Assembly (NCBI GenBank): GCA_030278955.1
Contig: JAOANR010000008.1
Span: forward strand, 41,027,301-41,091,300
DNA length: 64,000 nt
Direction of reading: 5' to 3'
DNA from: Hygrophila difformis
Taxonomy: Eukaryota; Streptophyta; Magnoliopsida; Lamiales; Acanthaceae
Part shown: positions 29,166-39,451 of the stretch, piece by piece
Numbering within the stretch: position 1 is the first letter of the stretch
How the letters are laid out: each line of letters opens with the position of its first letter
The notes under the pieces: generated by a model
What the model was told of the DNA's origin: nothing
Database searches by the model: none
Seen by the model: the letters and a program-made list of their open reading frames with translations, nothing else
Translations under genes and position numbers: made by a program

Positions 29166-32011
29166 TGTAACACCCCAGATTTGATAACCCAGGCCGGGAT
29201 GTCACCACCACATCTCCCTAGCAAGACACGGCTTCCCGAGCTCACCAAGGAAATGCAAGGCTTATGGGTACGTAAAAGATTCAAAAACATTTCAATATTG
29301 AGTCCGGAATTTAATAATATTTAATTCAAAATTCGGAAGTAATAATCATCCATGCACGAGATAGAGTAAATGCAGCGGAAAAAGTAACCACGGCCAACAC
29401 GGCCAAACCTCGGGTTCAACAGGCCCGGTAAAACAGTAGTAAAATGCAGTGAATAAAAATGTTCATAAAAGTTTTCCCCCAAGTGCAAGTGCATGCGTCA
29501 CTCGACATACTCTGTAAAAGAAAAATAACAACGGGTTTATCAGTATAAAAATATACCGAGTAAGTTAATCCCTAACTAAACAATTTAAACGGGTTACATG
29601 TGTTTAATTAAAATTACACTTTTCATGCATTAATTTAAAATTCATGGTTTACTCGCAGCGGAAGAACATGATTAATTTATTCAAGACAAGAATACATAAT
29701 TAAAGGACTCAATTTAAAAGCGTAATTTAAAAGCATAATTTAAGAACGTAATTTAGAAGCATAATTTAAAAACATGGTAAATAAAATTTAAGCATAATTA
29801 AACACTCACGCAAGTCTTTTATATTTTATCCCGGAAACTAAGGAGAGGACACCATACCAGGGAGATCACTAACGAGGCAATCTCAAATCGTAGGACCACT
29901 AACGAGGCAGTCCAAATAAATGGGAGACCACTAACGAGGCAGTCTCAAAGATAGTAGGACCACTAACCAGGCGATCCAAATAACACAGCGCGCGAGATCA
30001 CTAACGAGGCAATCTCAGATAGTAAGGAGACCACTAACGAGGCAGTCTCAAAAACAATGATAGCATGAAGATAAGCTCAGCCTAGTGAACGGGATTTTTC
30101 GAAAGTTCATATTTCAATGTTACAAAATATTCGATATCGCGTTTCGTAGTTCGAGTTTTCTCAAGTTCGAAAAATCCGATTCGACACAGTTTACGCCTTT
30201 CTTAATTAAAAAGTCATCTTTAAACCAAAAATTCTGAAATTTACACAGTAGCTCAAAAACACACATACGAACAACTTTTATGTTTTAAGTTTTTGGAAAT
30301 AAGGTTTGAAGTGAGTCAAATTTAGAGTTCTTTACAAAAGAAGATTTCTGTCCAAAGGACTGATTCTGACACAGTTACGTGCGACGCCGATTAAAAATTC
30401 ATTTCAAATCCAATTGGTCCGAAATTTTTACAGGATGTATATAACACCTTAATGAACAACTTTCATGTTTTAAGATTTCGGAAATAATGATTTTTAGATG
30501 TTCAAAACTCGACACCAAAACGCTGCATACGCACGGATTCAAAAATCGATTTAGAACAGGTTCTGAAATCGTCCGTTTTGACATATCAAATGAACTCCAA
30601 AATTCATGAAATTTTATATGTATAATCTAGACACAAATATCTACAACTTTTGTTTAGAAATGCAAAGTTGAATCGGTCTAAAAATGGGTGAAAAATATGC
30701 ATCAAGTCGAGTCAATAAATCTGTCCAGAATTCAAACGTTCGGTTTTATTACAGAAACTTTACGGTACGATTTGGTATATCAAATCTTTATGTCAATGGC
30801 TGAAATTTGGACACAAGGTAGATTAGAGTCTTATGAACAAAATCTATGTTGAAAAGTTTTTGGTTTGAATTCCCGAGGGTCGGGTTTGAGGCGAGTTTCT
30901 AAAATTGGACGAAAATAGGGTTTTTGAAAACCGATTTTAGTTACGTGCCTAGATCTTATGTTTTAAACGACAATAAACCACAAAAATTGAAGAGTAAGGT
31001 CTTAACTTACTTAGTTAGAGAATAGGGTCGCTGTAAGGGATTTCCGGATGTGCTAAGGTCGCGACGAACGGCCAACTTCTCCGATCGCTTTTTGTTCGTC
31101 CCCTGACGTGAAATCGTAGCAAAGGAAAGGATGTTAGATTTCGAGTTTTTAAGGTTTATGGACAAACTAAACACTATACCATGACTTACCAAAGGTCTAG
31201 GAAGCAGAGGCTTCGTCCCGTTTGCCTCGGCGTCGCCGGAAGACTCGCCGGAAAGTGGAGTCGAAGAGATTTTGGCTTGGAGAGGAAGAATGAGGGAAGG
31301 ACTTGTGTTTTTCAGTGAGAATGTTGATTGGACGCCCCCAATACCCTCTTTTAGCCTTTCATAAGGCTGGGATCCGGTTGCCATTGATAGGGATCGGATT
31401 TTTGGCAAGAAAATCGCCATGGAAGGAAAGTTTACACCTCCTGCACCTCTGGCGCGGTGGTGACGCGCACGTACAGGGATGTCCGCGCAGAGCACGCGCG
31501 ACAGTCCTGGGACACGTCTCCTTCTTCCGCGCGGTGGCCGCCGGCGGCGCGCGGCGAGTGCGTGGCGGCCGGACCGGCCGGTTCGGCGGTCCGCGTGGTC
31601 CGTCGGGTCTTTTCTTCTTTTCTCTATCGGTTTTCTATCCTCTACGTGTTGGCTCGACTCCTCGGGTCGTTTCCGGTTCGAAATCTTTACCTTAAATTTG
31701 TTACGAGTTCGGGTTTAACGCTCGTGACATTTCCGTGCCATAATTAATCTAGCTAAATTAGTTCCGATTCCTCTTAATAGTTTTCCCGGGTATTACAGTC
31801 TACCCCCCTTAAGAATCAACTTCGCCCTCGAAGTTGTGTTTCGGTTTCTTCAAGGTAAACGTTAGGATGGTTTTGATTATGTTTTTGTTTTGTGATTTAT
31901 TTTGTGACTAAACTTAGAATTTAGATTTCCAAGCTGCCTACGTACCCTATGAAGGGATCAAGTCATAACGTAGTTCAAAACAATTTGAATTTGTTTTTCT
32001 CGGGTGTTACA
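29166..32011 (-). repeat. E2 5' LTR (right copy), full length
   Basis: This copy is 2846 bp, from TGTAACACCCC to CGGGTGTTACA. It holds the ACTAACGAGGC hairpin array (29861-30052), a GC-rich block (31440-31610) and the inner purine tract (31795-31830). The segment 29240-30854 is absent from the other LTR. Confidence 0.92.
29861..30052. repeat. Six covarying hairpin repeats in the E2 LTR
   Basis: Six copies of a near-constant loop CACTAACGAGGCA are flanked by arms that differ from copy to copy but remain complementary. Pairs seen are GAGAT/ATCTC (twice), GGAC/GTCC, GAGAC/GTCTC (twice) and a weaker GGA/TCC copy. Units are spaced 25-40 bases. In the element's own direction the array lies in the 3' half of the LTR. 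Confidence 0.85.
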
Positions 32012-32016
32012 GAAAG

Positions 32017-33432
32017 TGAGTAGTGTGACTTGATAAATTAAATCCATGTTATTTAAGTATGGAGTGATGTTCTAAATCTTTTCGTTTGGTGAACATGAAA
32101 GTGTAAGGTTGTTGAGTATGAAAATGTAAGGTCGCTGATTATGAAAATGTAATGTGGTTAATATAAAAATGTAATGTGGTCAATATAAAAATGTAACGTT
32201 GGTCAGTATGAAAATGTATTGTTGGTAAGTATAAAAATGTAATGTTGGTTCTTATGCGTAATTATGATGATAATGCGAATAAGAGTACATTGATAATTTT
32301 GTTGGTAATGTTGCCATTATGTGAGGCTTGGCAACCCTCGTGTTATATGGTTGAACATAGAACCCGTTGTACTTGGCGGGTGTTGGCAGGATCGAATGAG
32401 TTGCTCTGAGTTATGTAATGATTGTCTATAAACGAGGCGTGGAACCTCAATCTTGTGTTACAACTGTGTTGGGAATTTATTCCCTTATCTATATTCTGAC
32501 CATGATGGGATATTCAGCTGATATCTTGGGTCTGTGTGTTGTGCGAGTTGCACGTTTGGCAATTGGGCGTGTACCCGCTAGACGCTGCTCTGGTCCGCGT
32601 AGACTATCCGGCTCCCTCACTTGTGTTATTGGCCCTGCGAAGGCTATTCGTCCATGGTGGGGGTGATGTTGATGGACAGTTCATTGTGTATGGGAGAGTG
32701 TGGTGACCTCTCTCCAATGATGACTGTCGACCATGGTTATTAGGATGCGCGCTAGACATAATTATTTGTCGCATTTAGGATAGATAGACTCATAAGTCAT
32801 TCCATTCATTTCATCATTTCATATCATAACATTTGTGGTTGCAGTGGTTGAAGCACCGGTATGGGACGGTGTGATGGTTTATATTTTATCAGCTTATTTT
32901 ATTTAATTATGTTTTAAGTTATGGTTGATGTCTTCCCCGTCCCCCATTATTCTTTCCCTTGCTCAGTACCCGTACTGACTCCCTGTTTTTCTTTTATAGA
33001 TACTCCGAGGATGGCACAGCGCATTGGGCATATTGAAGGGTTGGGGATGAGTGAATGTAATTTAGTTCATTTAAATGGTCATTGCATATATAATTAATTA
33101 TCATGTTATATTGATACGTATATGTTCATTATGTTACTTTAAATTGTGGAAATATTTAGAAAGGGCCGGTGAGCCGTACTTGAGTTAGAGCTTTTATCTG
33201 GTTGTCGTTTATTTATTATAAGCAGAATATGGAAATGGTAACAGGGCGGTGACCCGGATATGCTGGTCTATTGTTGGGACTTATTATATGTGTAGCATTG
33301 TTGGATTTTCTGATTCTACAGGTACCCGGCTTCGTGTTACAGACCCTAAGTTTATTGGCCAACAGCTTAGATGATGTAGCACGGCAGTGACGTCGTGGGA
33401 ATTTTTGGTTTAAAAATTTTCGGGGCGTTACA
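32017..33432 (+). repeat. E0 5' LTR, piece 3 of 3
   Basis: This piece continues the old LTR after E2 and ends GGGGCGTTACA. It includes a 22-23 bp tandem repeat (32096-32253). The end is fixed by the inverted match to TGTAAC at 2613 and by the primer site that follows. Confidence 0.65.
32096..32253. repeat. Tandem repeat, seven units of 22-23 bp
   Basis: The units have the form ATGAAAATGTAATGTTGGTNAGT (or ATAAAAATG...), with small differences between copies. They lie within the E0 LTR and have no coding pattern. Confidence 0.9.
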
Positions 33433-33434
33433 AG

Positions 33435-33447
33435 TAGTATCAGAGTG
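33435..33447 (+). promoter_or_regulatory. E0 primer-binding site (decayed tRNA-iMet type)
   Basis: TAGTATCAGAGTG against TGGTATCAGAGCC: 10 of 13 positions agree, two bases after the LTR end. All changes are transitions or near-transitions typical of decay. Confidence 0.65.
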
Positions 33448-35204
33448 GGTTTGCTCTAGTATGTGGCAAAATTTTGACAATGGCATGTGGTGAGATGTGC
33501 AGGAGTTGCATATAGTGTAGATTTGCATTGTTATATGTTGGATAATTTATCTGGTTGCACTAGTTCATAATTTGTAAACTGCGCCCTTGTGGGTTCGAGA
33601 CATAGTTTGGGAGATAACTATAGGTGCGGACCACAATGATATCCTAGGAGATTTATGTTTTCTTCCGGACGACAACTCGTTGAGGAGTTGCCAAGTATTT
33701 ACGGCTGTGGATTAATAGTATATTTTTACTGGTTGTTCTACTAATGTGTCATGTTATGGCGATGGATGGGCGCACCTGATAGCAATTGCAGCCACAGACG
33801 TCATAGCAACTTGATGGGAAATATAGCAAGAAAGAGCACGAGAAGTGAAATGTGAGGCCACAGTCATCGACGACTCCTATTATGGGCTCATTGTCAACGT
33901 TAGCAGATGGTGATACATTGTCAGCACTAATAAGAACATCAAGAGAATAATGTCTCAGACATCTCAAGAAACAATATATATATATATATATATATAAAAT
34001 TCGAGCAGACTATAGAAGACTCACCCTATTGCAATGATCGATGGAATCTAGATGGACAACAACTACGGGACATCAAATCGAGATCCTTGCAATTGCTACA
34101 TCGAGGCATGGATACATCTAATTTCAAGAGAGGTGAAGCCCGTGTTGACACAAATACCGGATCGCAATGTTTCACTTCTTCATTTTATTCTCTTGGTTAG
34201 TAGAGAATATCTTCTTTCTTTTACTCTTCTTAAATCTTCTTAATGCACTCTTGTGAACATTCTGGCATCAGTTTTCCTTCTTCGAGATAATTCCCTTTGG
34301 TGGTTACGCACGCCGTAAGCTTCTCTCCGAACCCTGATTATTGATATCCTCCTTGTGCACTCTAATATTCTTTTCTACCAATTTATGTTCGCCTCCATAA
34401 CCCAAAATATTCACTAGTTGCATATGATGTTCCTTAACTGAATCTGAATCCCTTGTTGATTCGTTGACTTATTCCAACTAGTTCTGTTGTAGAATGCACC
34501 TTACTTTGTCATCCTTGTTTTCCAATACGACTACTTTATTTCAAGAGTCCTTTGAGTTATTCCTTACTTGATTCTGTACCAGTGATTCTGATCTACTGCC
34601 AATATCATTATGCCGTATTCAATCAAGGCTCGTACTAATTGTACGAGCTAACGGGATCTGAAGTGTTATATTCCTTCACTTAATTAGCCATACTCATTCT
34701 ATTATAGAATGATGAGCTAAATCTGATAAATTGAAGAGTGAATAGGGTTTGAAACCTACTAATTATCACTGTCTATTTTCAAGTGAAATGTTGGAAAACA
34801 GTCAATTTTGCTCCTATGCATGTTGACAACCTATCTGTAATATTGCTCATCGCTTCAACTTGTTCGCTGAAGCATCTTTCTAATGTAAGCATTCTGCTGT
34901 AAAGCAAGATGTTTTACTTATCTACATTTCCAATGTTCTGAGAGCAATAATTCTGGATGGTTTCACACTCTTCTTTCCATTAGTATTCAGGGATCCGGTT
35001 CTCGATGCAATCATGGAACTCCGATAGGCTGGTGAAACTTTTGACAATTTCCCACACGAGTTTTTTTTGAAAGAATGATAATCCCGGTTTTTCAATTTTA
35101 TTTGATGAAACCAATTTATGATGATGGAGTTGGGATTAGGGATAAATTCATAGGTTGTCATGTTTTTATTACTCGTGTTAAGAAACTGTGGCCTGAAAGC
35201 GCAC
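33448..35204. other. Leader of E0 followed by unassigned decayed DNA
   Basis: There is no usable ORF. A (TA)n run lies at about 33971-33996. An inverted repeat, GCTCGTAC...GTACGAGC, sits at about 34630-34650. The stretch just left of 35205 would be the interior of E5 (see next entries), but no gag pattern survives. Confidence 0.5.
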
Positions 35205-38200
35205 GGTGTCAAAAATTGCAGTAATTTATAGTAAGACCGGATCATTCACGGGAGGATGTGCGATAGAAGCAGGTCCCGTGTCCTTTTATAAGAATTTCCA
35301 CTCGTATTGCTCAAATCGGTTTATGGTTTGAAAACTAACATCTACTGACAGAATTTAAACTAAGCTATGAAAGCAGATAAAGTTACTCTACAAAGCATAT
35401 TAAAGCTGTTCTAGAAAGCAGATAACTCTATTCTAAGAAAACAATTAAATTTACTCTAAGAAAGCAATTTAAATTATCCTAAGGAAGCAGTAAAGACTAT
35501 ACTATACTATCCATCATTAATTCTAGAAAGCAGATTTAAACATGACAGAAGGGACAGGAAGAAAAGAATAAAGATTGGATAAGATTCAGATGAAACACAA
35601 TTAAACTTCCATTTTGTTACCCTGATCTTTGCTTGGGATAATCCTGTCAAATAGCTAACCCTCATGCTCTCCATACTATGTTCCCTTTAAGACAGGTACT
35701 TACAGTAAAAATTTACATGCTCTTAAGAAAATAAATTCTAATATACCACAGACTTACAACTGCTCCCATCAGAGCGTGTCATTTATCTGTGGTGGACAAG
35801 CAACACGTGACAAATCATTTATTGAAATGCCAAGTACTCCCATCATTTCCTCGGTCACATCCAAAGATTCTAATCAAGCCCTGAACTATCCCATCACTCT
35901 CAAACCTAGTAGCAGATAGAACTACTCTCAACACATCCGAGTGACCTCTATTGAAAGCATTTAAAAGAAAGCGGTAAAGAAAGCAAGAAAGGAAAGCATT
36001 ATAAATCCTATCACTCGAAAGTTTCAATAGCATAGCACACTGGTAGTATAGGAGAGCCCCCAGTCATAATGACTAGAAGTGGATCAAGAATTCCTGAACA
36101 TCAGTAAACCGCTCGCAGTGTTTACTTACTTTCAGGTGGTTATGAGATACAAACTAATGAAAACAAACTAATATATCAGTTTGTTCCGGATGCACTCACT
36201 CAAGACTCAAAAATAGGCTTTGGCAGAAGAGGATAGCAGTTGAAAGAATACTCAACCCTATCTTAGAAAATAACCAAGGCCCATATGTTGTTCCTTTAGT
36301 ATTATCTACCACATCTTATCTGAATCCAGGTGGACCCTGATTCAATGTAGCATTTAATATAAGATTTCCAACACACAACAGTTTTGGAAAATAACAGATA
36401 TTTGAAAATTATTCCTTAAACAGGTACTAGACTCTCAATTAAAACACAGACACTTTCAGTCTAGGAGAGACCTAATCGCTAACTCTGCTTCTAATTTCCC
36501 AAAATCAACCTCCAATCGGATTTGAATTAGTCATAACTGTGGAATTTATCCCTTACTTAGATCCGGATTTCATAAAGGAATTTTTGTTGGAAATTTATTA
36601 TGAGACACCTGATTAAAATCAAGACTTCTATGTCCAAGGGAAGGATCCCAAACTATTTCAGACAACAATATCTACATAATAGTATCATGCATAATTTTAT
36701 AAGGAAATGTAAAATTAAATTAACCCAAAATATAAGGTGGGTTTAGACAGAATTTGTTACACAATAATGAATAGCCGGAGGTGAGAAGAGTTTTATTTGG
36801 CTAAAAAGATGGCGAAATGATTGAGGTTAACTGGATTGCTGTTATCTGTGGTCCAATACCATAACCATTAAGGTGGGATGATTTTAGATGGCAGAAAACT
36901 CTATAATGGCAGTGTCGCTACCAGTTGGGCCTCTACTATCTGTGAAATCGGATAAAAACCTTCATGTTTCCTCTATGCAACGATCATCAAAAGATATTGA
37001 CAGATATCAACTGACTCTCTTTACAGATTGGAATTCAGGTTTGAAATTAAGATAAGGAGAAGAAAACTGTATCCAACTGGAAGCTGGCTAAGTGGCTAGT
37101 CATATCTCGGTGAAGAGACCTTTTTGCCGTAGTTTCCACCAAGCTCCAGTCAGACCATGCAAAATAATAAGCAATGATCGATACACAGAAGACAAGCTAG
37201 TCGTATCTCTTTGAAAGAGACCTTTTTTGCCAACATTGATCTGTGATATCTCTCACTGCTCATTTCATGCAAGGTATGGAAATTAATCCATAATTACTCA
37301 TTATGTGTGACTAATCACTCATTCCATAATTAATTACAGTCCATATTATATGCACAGATCATAAGAGATTGATTTTATAGAAAAATATTTTAATGGAAAT
37401 TGAACAAAATTCCTTGAATCATAATAATTAATGACCTTAATCATTGCTAATTATGATCTTTAATTAATGCCCTAAGGGTTCAATTAATTAAGTAAAAAAA
37501 TGGAGAAATGAAAATTCTGGCATGGGATGCCATTTACGACGCTAGACAGTATTTACGAGTGATCCTAGGATCACGTCGTTAGGCTAGCGACGTCATAGGT
37601 GGGTAGAAATAATTTTAGAATTTTTGGAATAAAAGGTGTTATGTACGACGCTAACAAAAATTACGACGTGAACCTAGGCTCACGCTGTAGGTTTGGCGTC
37701 GTGCATGCAAGTTTGGAAAACAAGGGACCTACGACGCTAAGCAAAGAATTATGAAGTGAACAGGTCCACGTCGCTAGTTTAGTGTCGTAGGGGCAGAACT
37801 TGGTGATTTTGAAAAAAGAAAGAGGTTTGACGCTAGTCATTAAATTACGACGTGATCCTGGGATGACGTCGTGAGGCTAGCATCATAGGTTTCAAGACTT
37901 GGGATTTTTCAGAAATAGTGAAAGTACGACGCTAGTCATTAAATTACGACGTGAGCCTAGGTTTACGTCGTGAGGCTAGCGTCGTAAATGAAATTTTAAG
38001 ATGTTTGTGAAAATGGGGGGGGGGGGGGGGTTACAACGTCAAACACTAAATTACGACGTGATCCTAGGATCACGACGGATCACGTCGTGAGTCTAGCGTC
38101 GTAATTGGATTTTTGTGAAATTTGTAAGTATTTTGGGTCTCACGACATGAGACTAAAGGAATTACGTCGTAACCCTAGGGTTACGACGTGAAACTCGCGT

Positions 38201-38853
38201 CGTGAAATAAATTTTTCCAAGTCCAGAGACAGTTACGACCCTAAAACTCCCTTGCGACGCCAACTTGGTAAGCGTCGTAGGGCGGTTAGCGTCGTAACCA
38301 TCCCAGAATGTAAGGTTGGTCATGTCATGCAATCTATGTGATTTTATGACACTTTTCCAGATTATTTGGTCCAAGAATGCAAAATAAAGCAAGACAGGAA
38401 TGAAAATAAGCTAGCAAAACATAACTAAAATGAAATCTAAGCTACAGCGAACATTCATGAACCAAATACCTAGATTAGGGTTTTCAACCACATAAACATG
38501 CATTATTTAACCAAAATGAAAGAAAAGCAACAAAAACTCACATTGTGAACAAAATGAGATGACCAAGTGGTCAGAAAACAAAAATAAAGCAATAAATATC
38601 AATGGAATTAAATCCATTTTGTGGTTTGAGACTCTTTTTTGTGATTAACTTCCCATATATTTCAAAAATGGTTTGATAATACCCATTATTTGGGTATTTC
38701 AAACCCTAAAAGTGTTTAGCAAAGCTGTAAAAATATAAAAACTGGACTAACTAGGTTGGAACAGAAAAATAAACCACTAATCTATGCTAAACCAAGCTAA
38801 ACTACATGCATAAAATGTAAATAATACAAAAAATTAAACCTAACTAAGCTAAC
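35205..38853 (-). mobile_element. E5: decayed Athila-type LTR, minus orientation, with hairpin array
   Basis: GGTGTCAAAAATTGCAG at 35204-35220 aligns with the E1 junction of primer site and LTR (GGCGCCAAAAACTTGATG), with C-to-T/G-to-A type changes. It is followed by AGTAATTTATAGTAAGACCGG, resembling E1's AGTAATAAAAACCGG. A minus-strand LTR therefore probably starts at about 35217. The text to the right has the same AT-rich, GCAGAT-rich character as the E1 LTR, with a hairpin array at a comparable relative position (37531-38303). The right boundary is not visible; E4 begins at 38854. No coding pattern is seen. Confidence 0.4.
37531..38303. repeat. TACGACG nested-hairpin array, eight units
   Basis: Units lie at about 37534-37592, 37644-37702, 37729-37791, 37827-37890, 37924-37990, 38031-38108, 38138-38207 and 38232-38300. 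Outer arms are TACGACGCTAG and CTAGCGTCGTA. Inner arms are ACGACGTGATCC and GGATCACGTCGT, meeting at CCTAGG. The unit near 38160-38190 replaces the inner sequence by ACGTCGTAACC/GGTTACGACGT, a perfect 26-base palindrome with CCCTAGGG at its centre. The arms change together in several units. A run of 16 G (38015-38030) interrupts the array. Confidence 0.88.
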
Positions 38854-39039
38854 TGATGACAGTCTTTTATGACTGTCATTTGCGTCCAATTTAGTGTCTT
38901 AATGATGATCTTTTGTTCTTAATTCCATTAGTTTTTAATGAATAATCATGGAAGATCAGAAAAGATGGAAGAAGAACTAAGATTGTGAAGAAGTTGGAAT
39001 TACATTGAAAATGGCTTGAAATTCTAAGTTTTCATTGCA

Positions 39040-39405
39040 AGTCTCGCACGCTATGTTTTTATTTGAACTGACTCACGCTTTGTCATTCAGCAGGAAGTTA
39101 AGCTGAAAAGCAGCGGGAGATGGAAAAAGACATAGCGAGGAAAGAGAAGAAATGGTGCGAGGACTTACATACGAAATCAGGAAAGATCTAAGGAAAATGT
39201 TCAGAAGTTGAAGTCCACGCGATGATTGTTTGACATCGCGAGGAAAGGAAGTTTGTGCAAGACAAGAAGCTTTAGATATTACGACGAGAAGCAAACTGTT
39301 TGAAGAGACTGTGAGATCTCGCTTTGTCAAGAAAGATAATTACATTTCTGACTCTCGCTTTGAAAGAACTGGATAAAGCGAGAGGAGAGCTATTCTGATG
39401 CGAGC
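39040..39405. repeat. CGCTTTG/GCGAG imperfect hairpins in the E4 LTR
   Basis: Paired motifs such as CGCGATG...CATCGCG (39219-39243) and CTCGCTTTG...AAAGCGAG (39347-39382) occur in this stretch. A second group lies at 40321-40690, for example CTCGCGATGT...ACAAAGCGAG. The same motif forms the post-integrase array at 59977-60246. Confidence 0.65.
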
Positions 39406-39443
39406 GGTTATCATCCAAGGCTGAAGCAGTTACAACGCCCATC

Positions 39444-39451
39444 TATAAATA
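39444..39451 (+). promoter_or_regulatory. Probable TATA box of the E4 LTR promoter
   Basis: TATAAATA sits in a less AT-rich setting (CCCATCTATAAATAAGACCC), about 590 bases into the LTR. This is a plausible plus-strand promoter position and agrees with the orientation given by the primer site. Confidence 0.5.

Larger units (their letters stand above)
21886..32011 (-). mobile_element. E2: decayed Tekay/Del-like chromodomain Ty3/Gypsy element (10,126 bp)
   Basis: Target duplication GAAAG (21881-21885 and 32012-32016) and TGTAACAC...GTGTTACA ends bound the element. The left LTR (21886-23119, 1234 bp) lacks 1612 bp that are present in the right LTR (29166-32011, 2846 bp). The interior holds, on the minus strand, an initiator tRNA-Met primer site, a 175-aa leader ORF, a broken gag-pol with C-terminal chromodomain, and a polypurine tract. 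The LTRs differ at roughly 2.5-3% of aligned positions by hand count, so E2 is much older than E1 and E3. It is a relative of E3. Confidence 0.92.
2613..33960 (+). mobile_element. E0: old LTR retrotransposon remnant, host of nested insertions E1 and E2
   Basis: An LTR begins TGTAACATCCCGAG at 2613 and ends CGGGGCGTTACA at 33432, with the inverted ends TGTAAC/GTTACA. It is followed directly by a primer site resembling the complement of initiator tRNA-Met (33435). The LTR exists in three pieces because E1 and E2 inserted into it. Joined, it is about 2.7 kb. About 0.5 kb of leader follows, with ATGs that are quickly stopped, and then the element is lost. No gag-pol remains. The end coordinate is approximate. 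The TGTAACA...TGTTACA termini and Met primer site suggest a Tekay/Del-type element. Confidence 0.65.

Noticed and set aside
37095..37235. Two copies of a segment containing CTAGTC(A/G)TATCTC and GAGACCTTTTT
   Set aside because: A short two-copy repeat in decayed sequence, with no structure or coding pattern that would make it more than a local duplication.
37531..38303. CRISPR-like regular repeats
   Set aside because: The DNA is clearly plant nuclear, units are imperfect palindromes without unique spacers of constant length, and they sit in a retrotransposon LTR.
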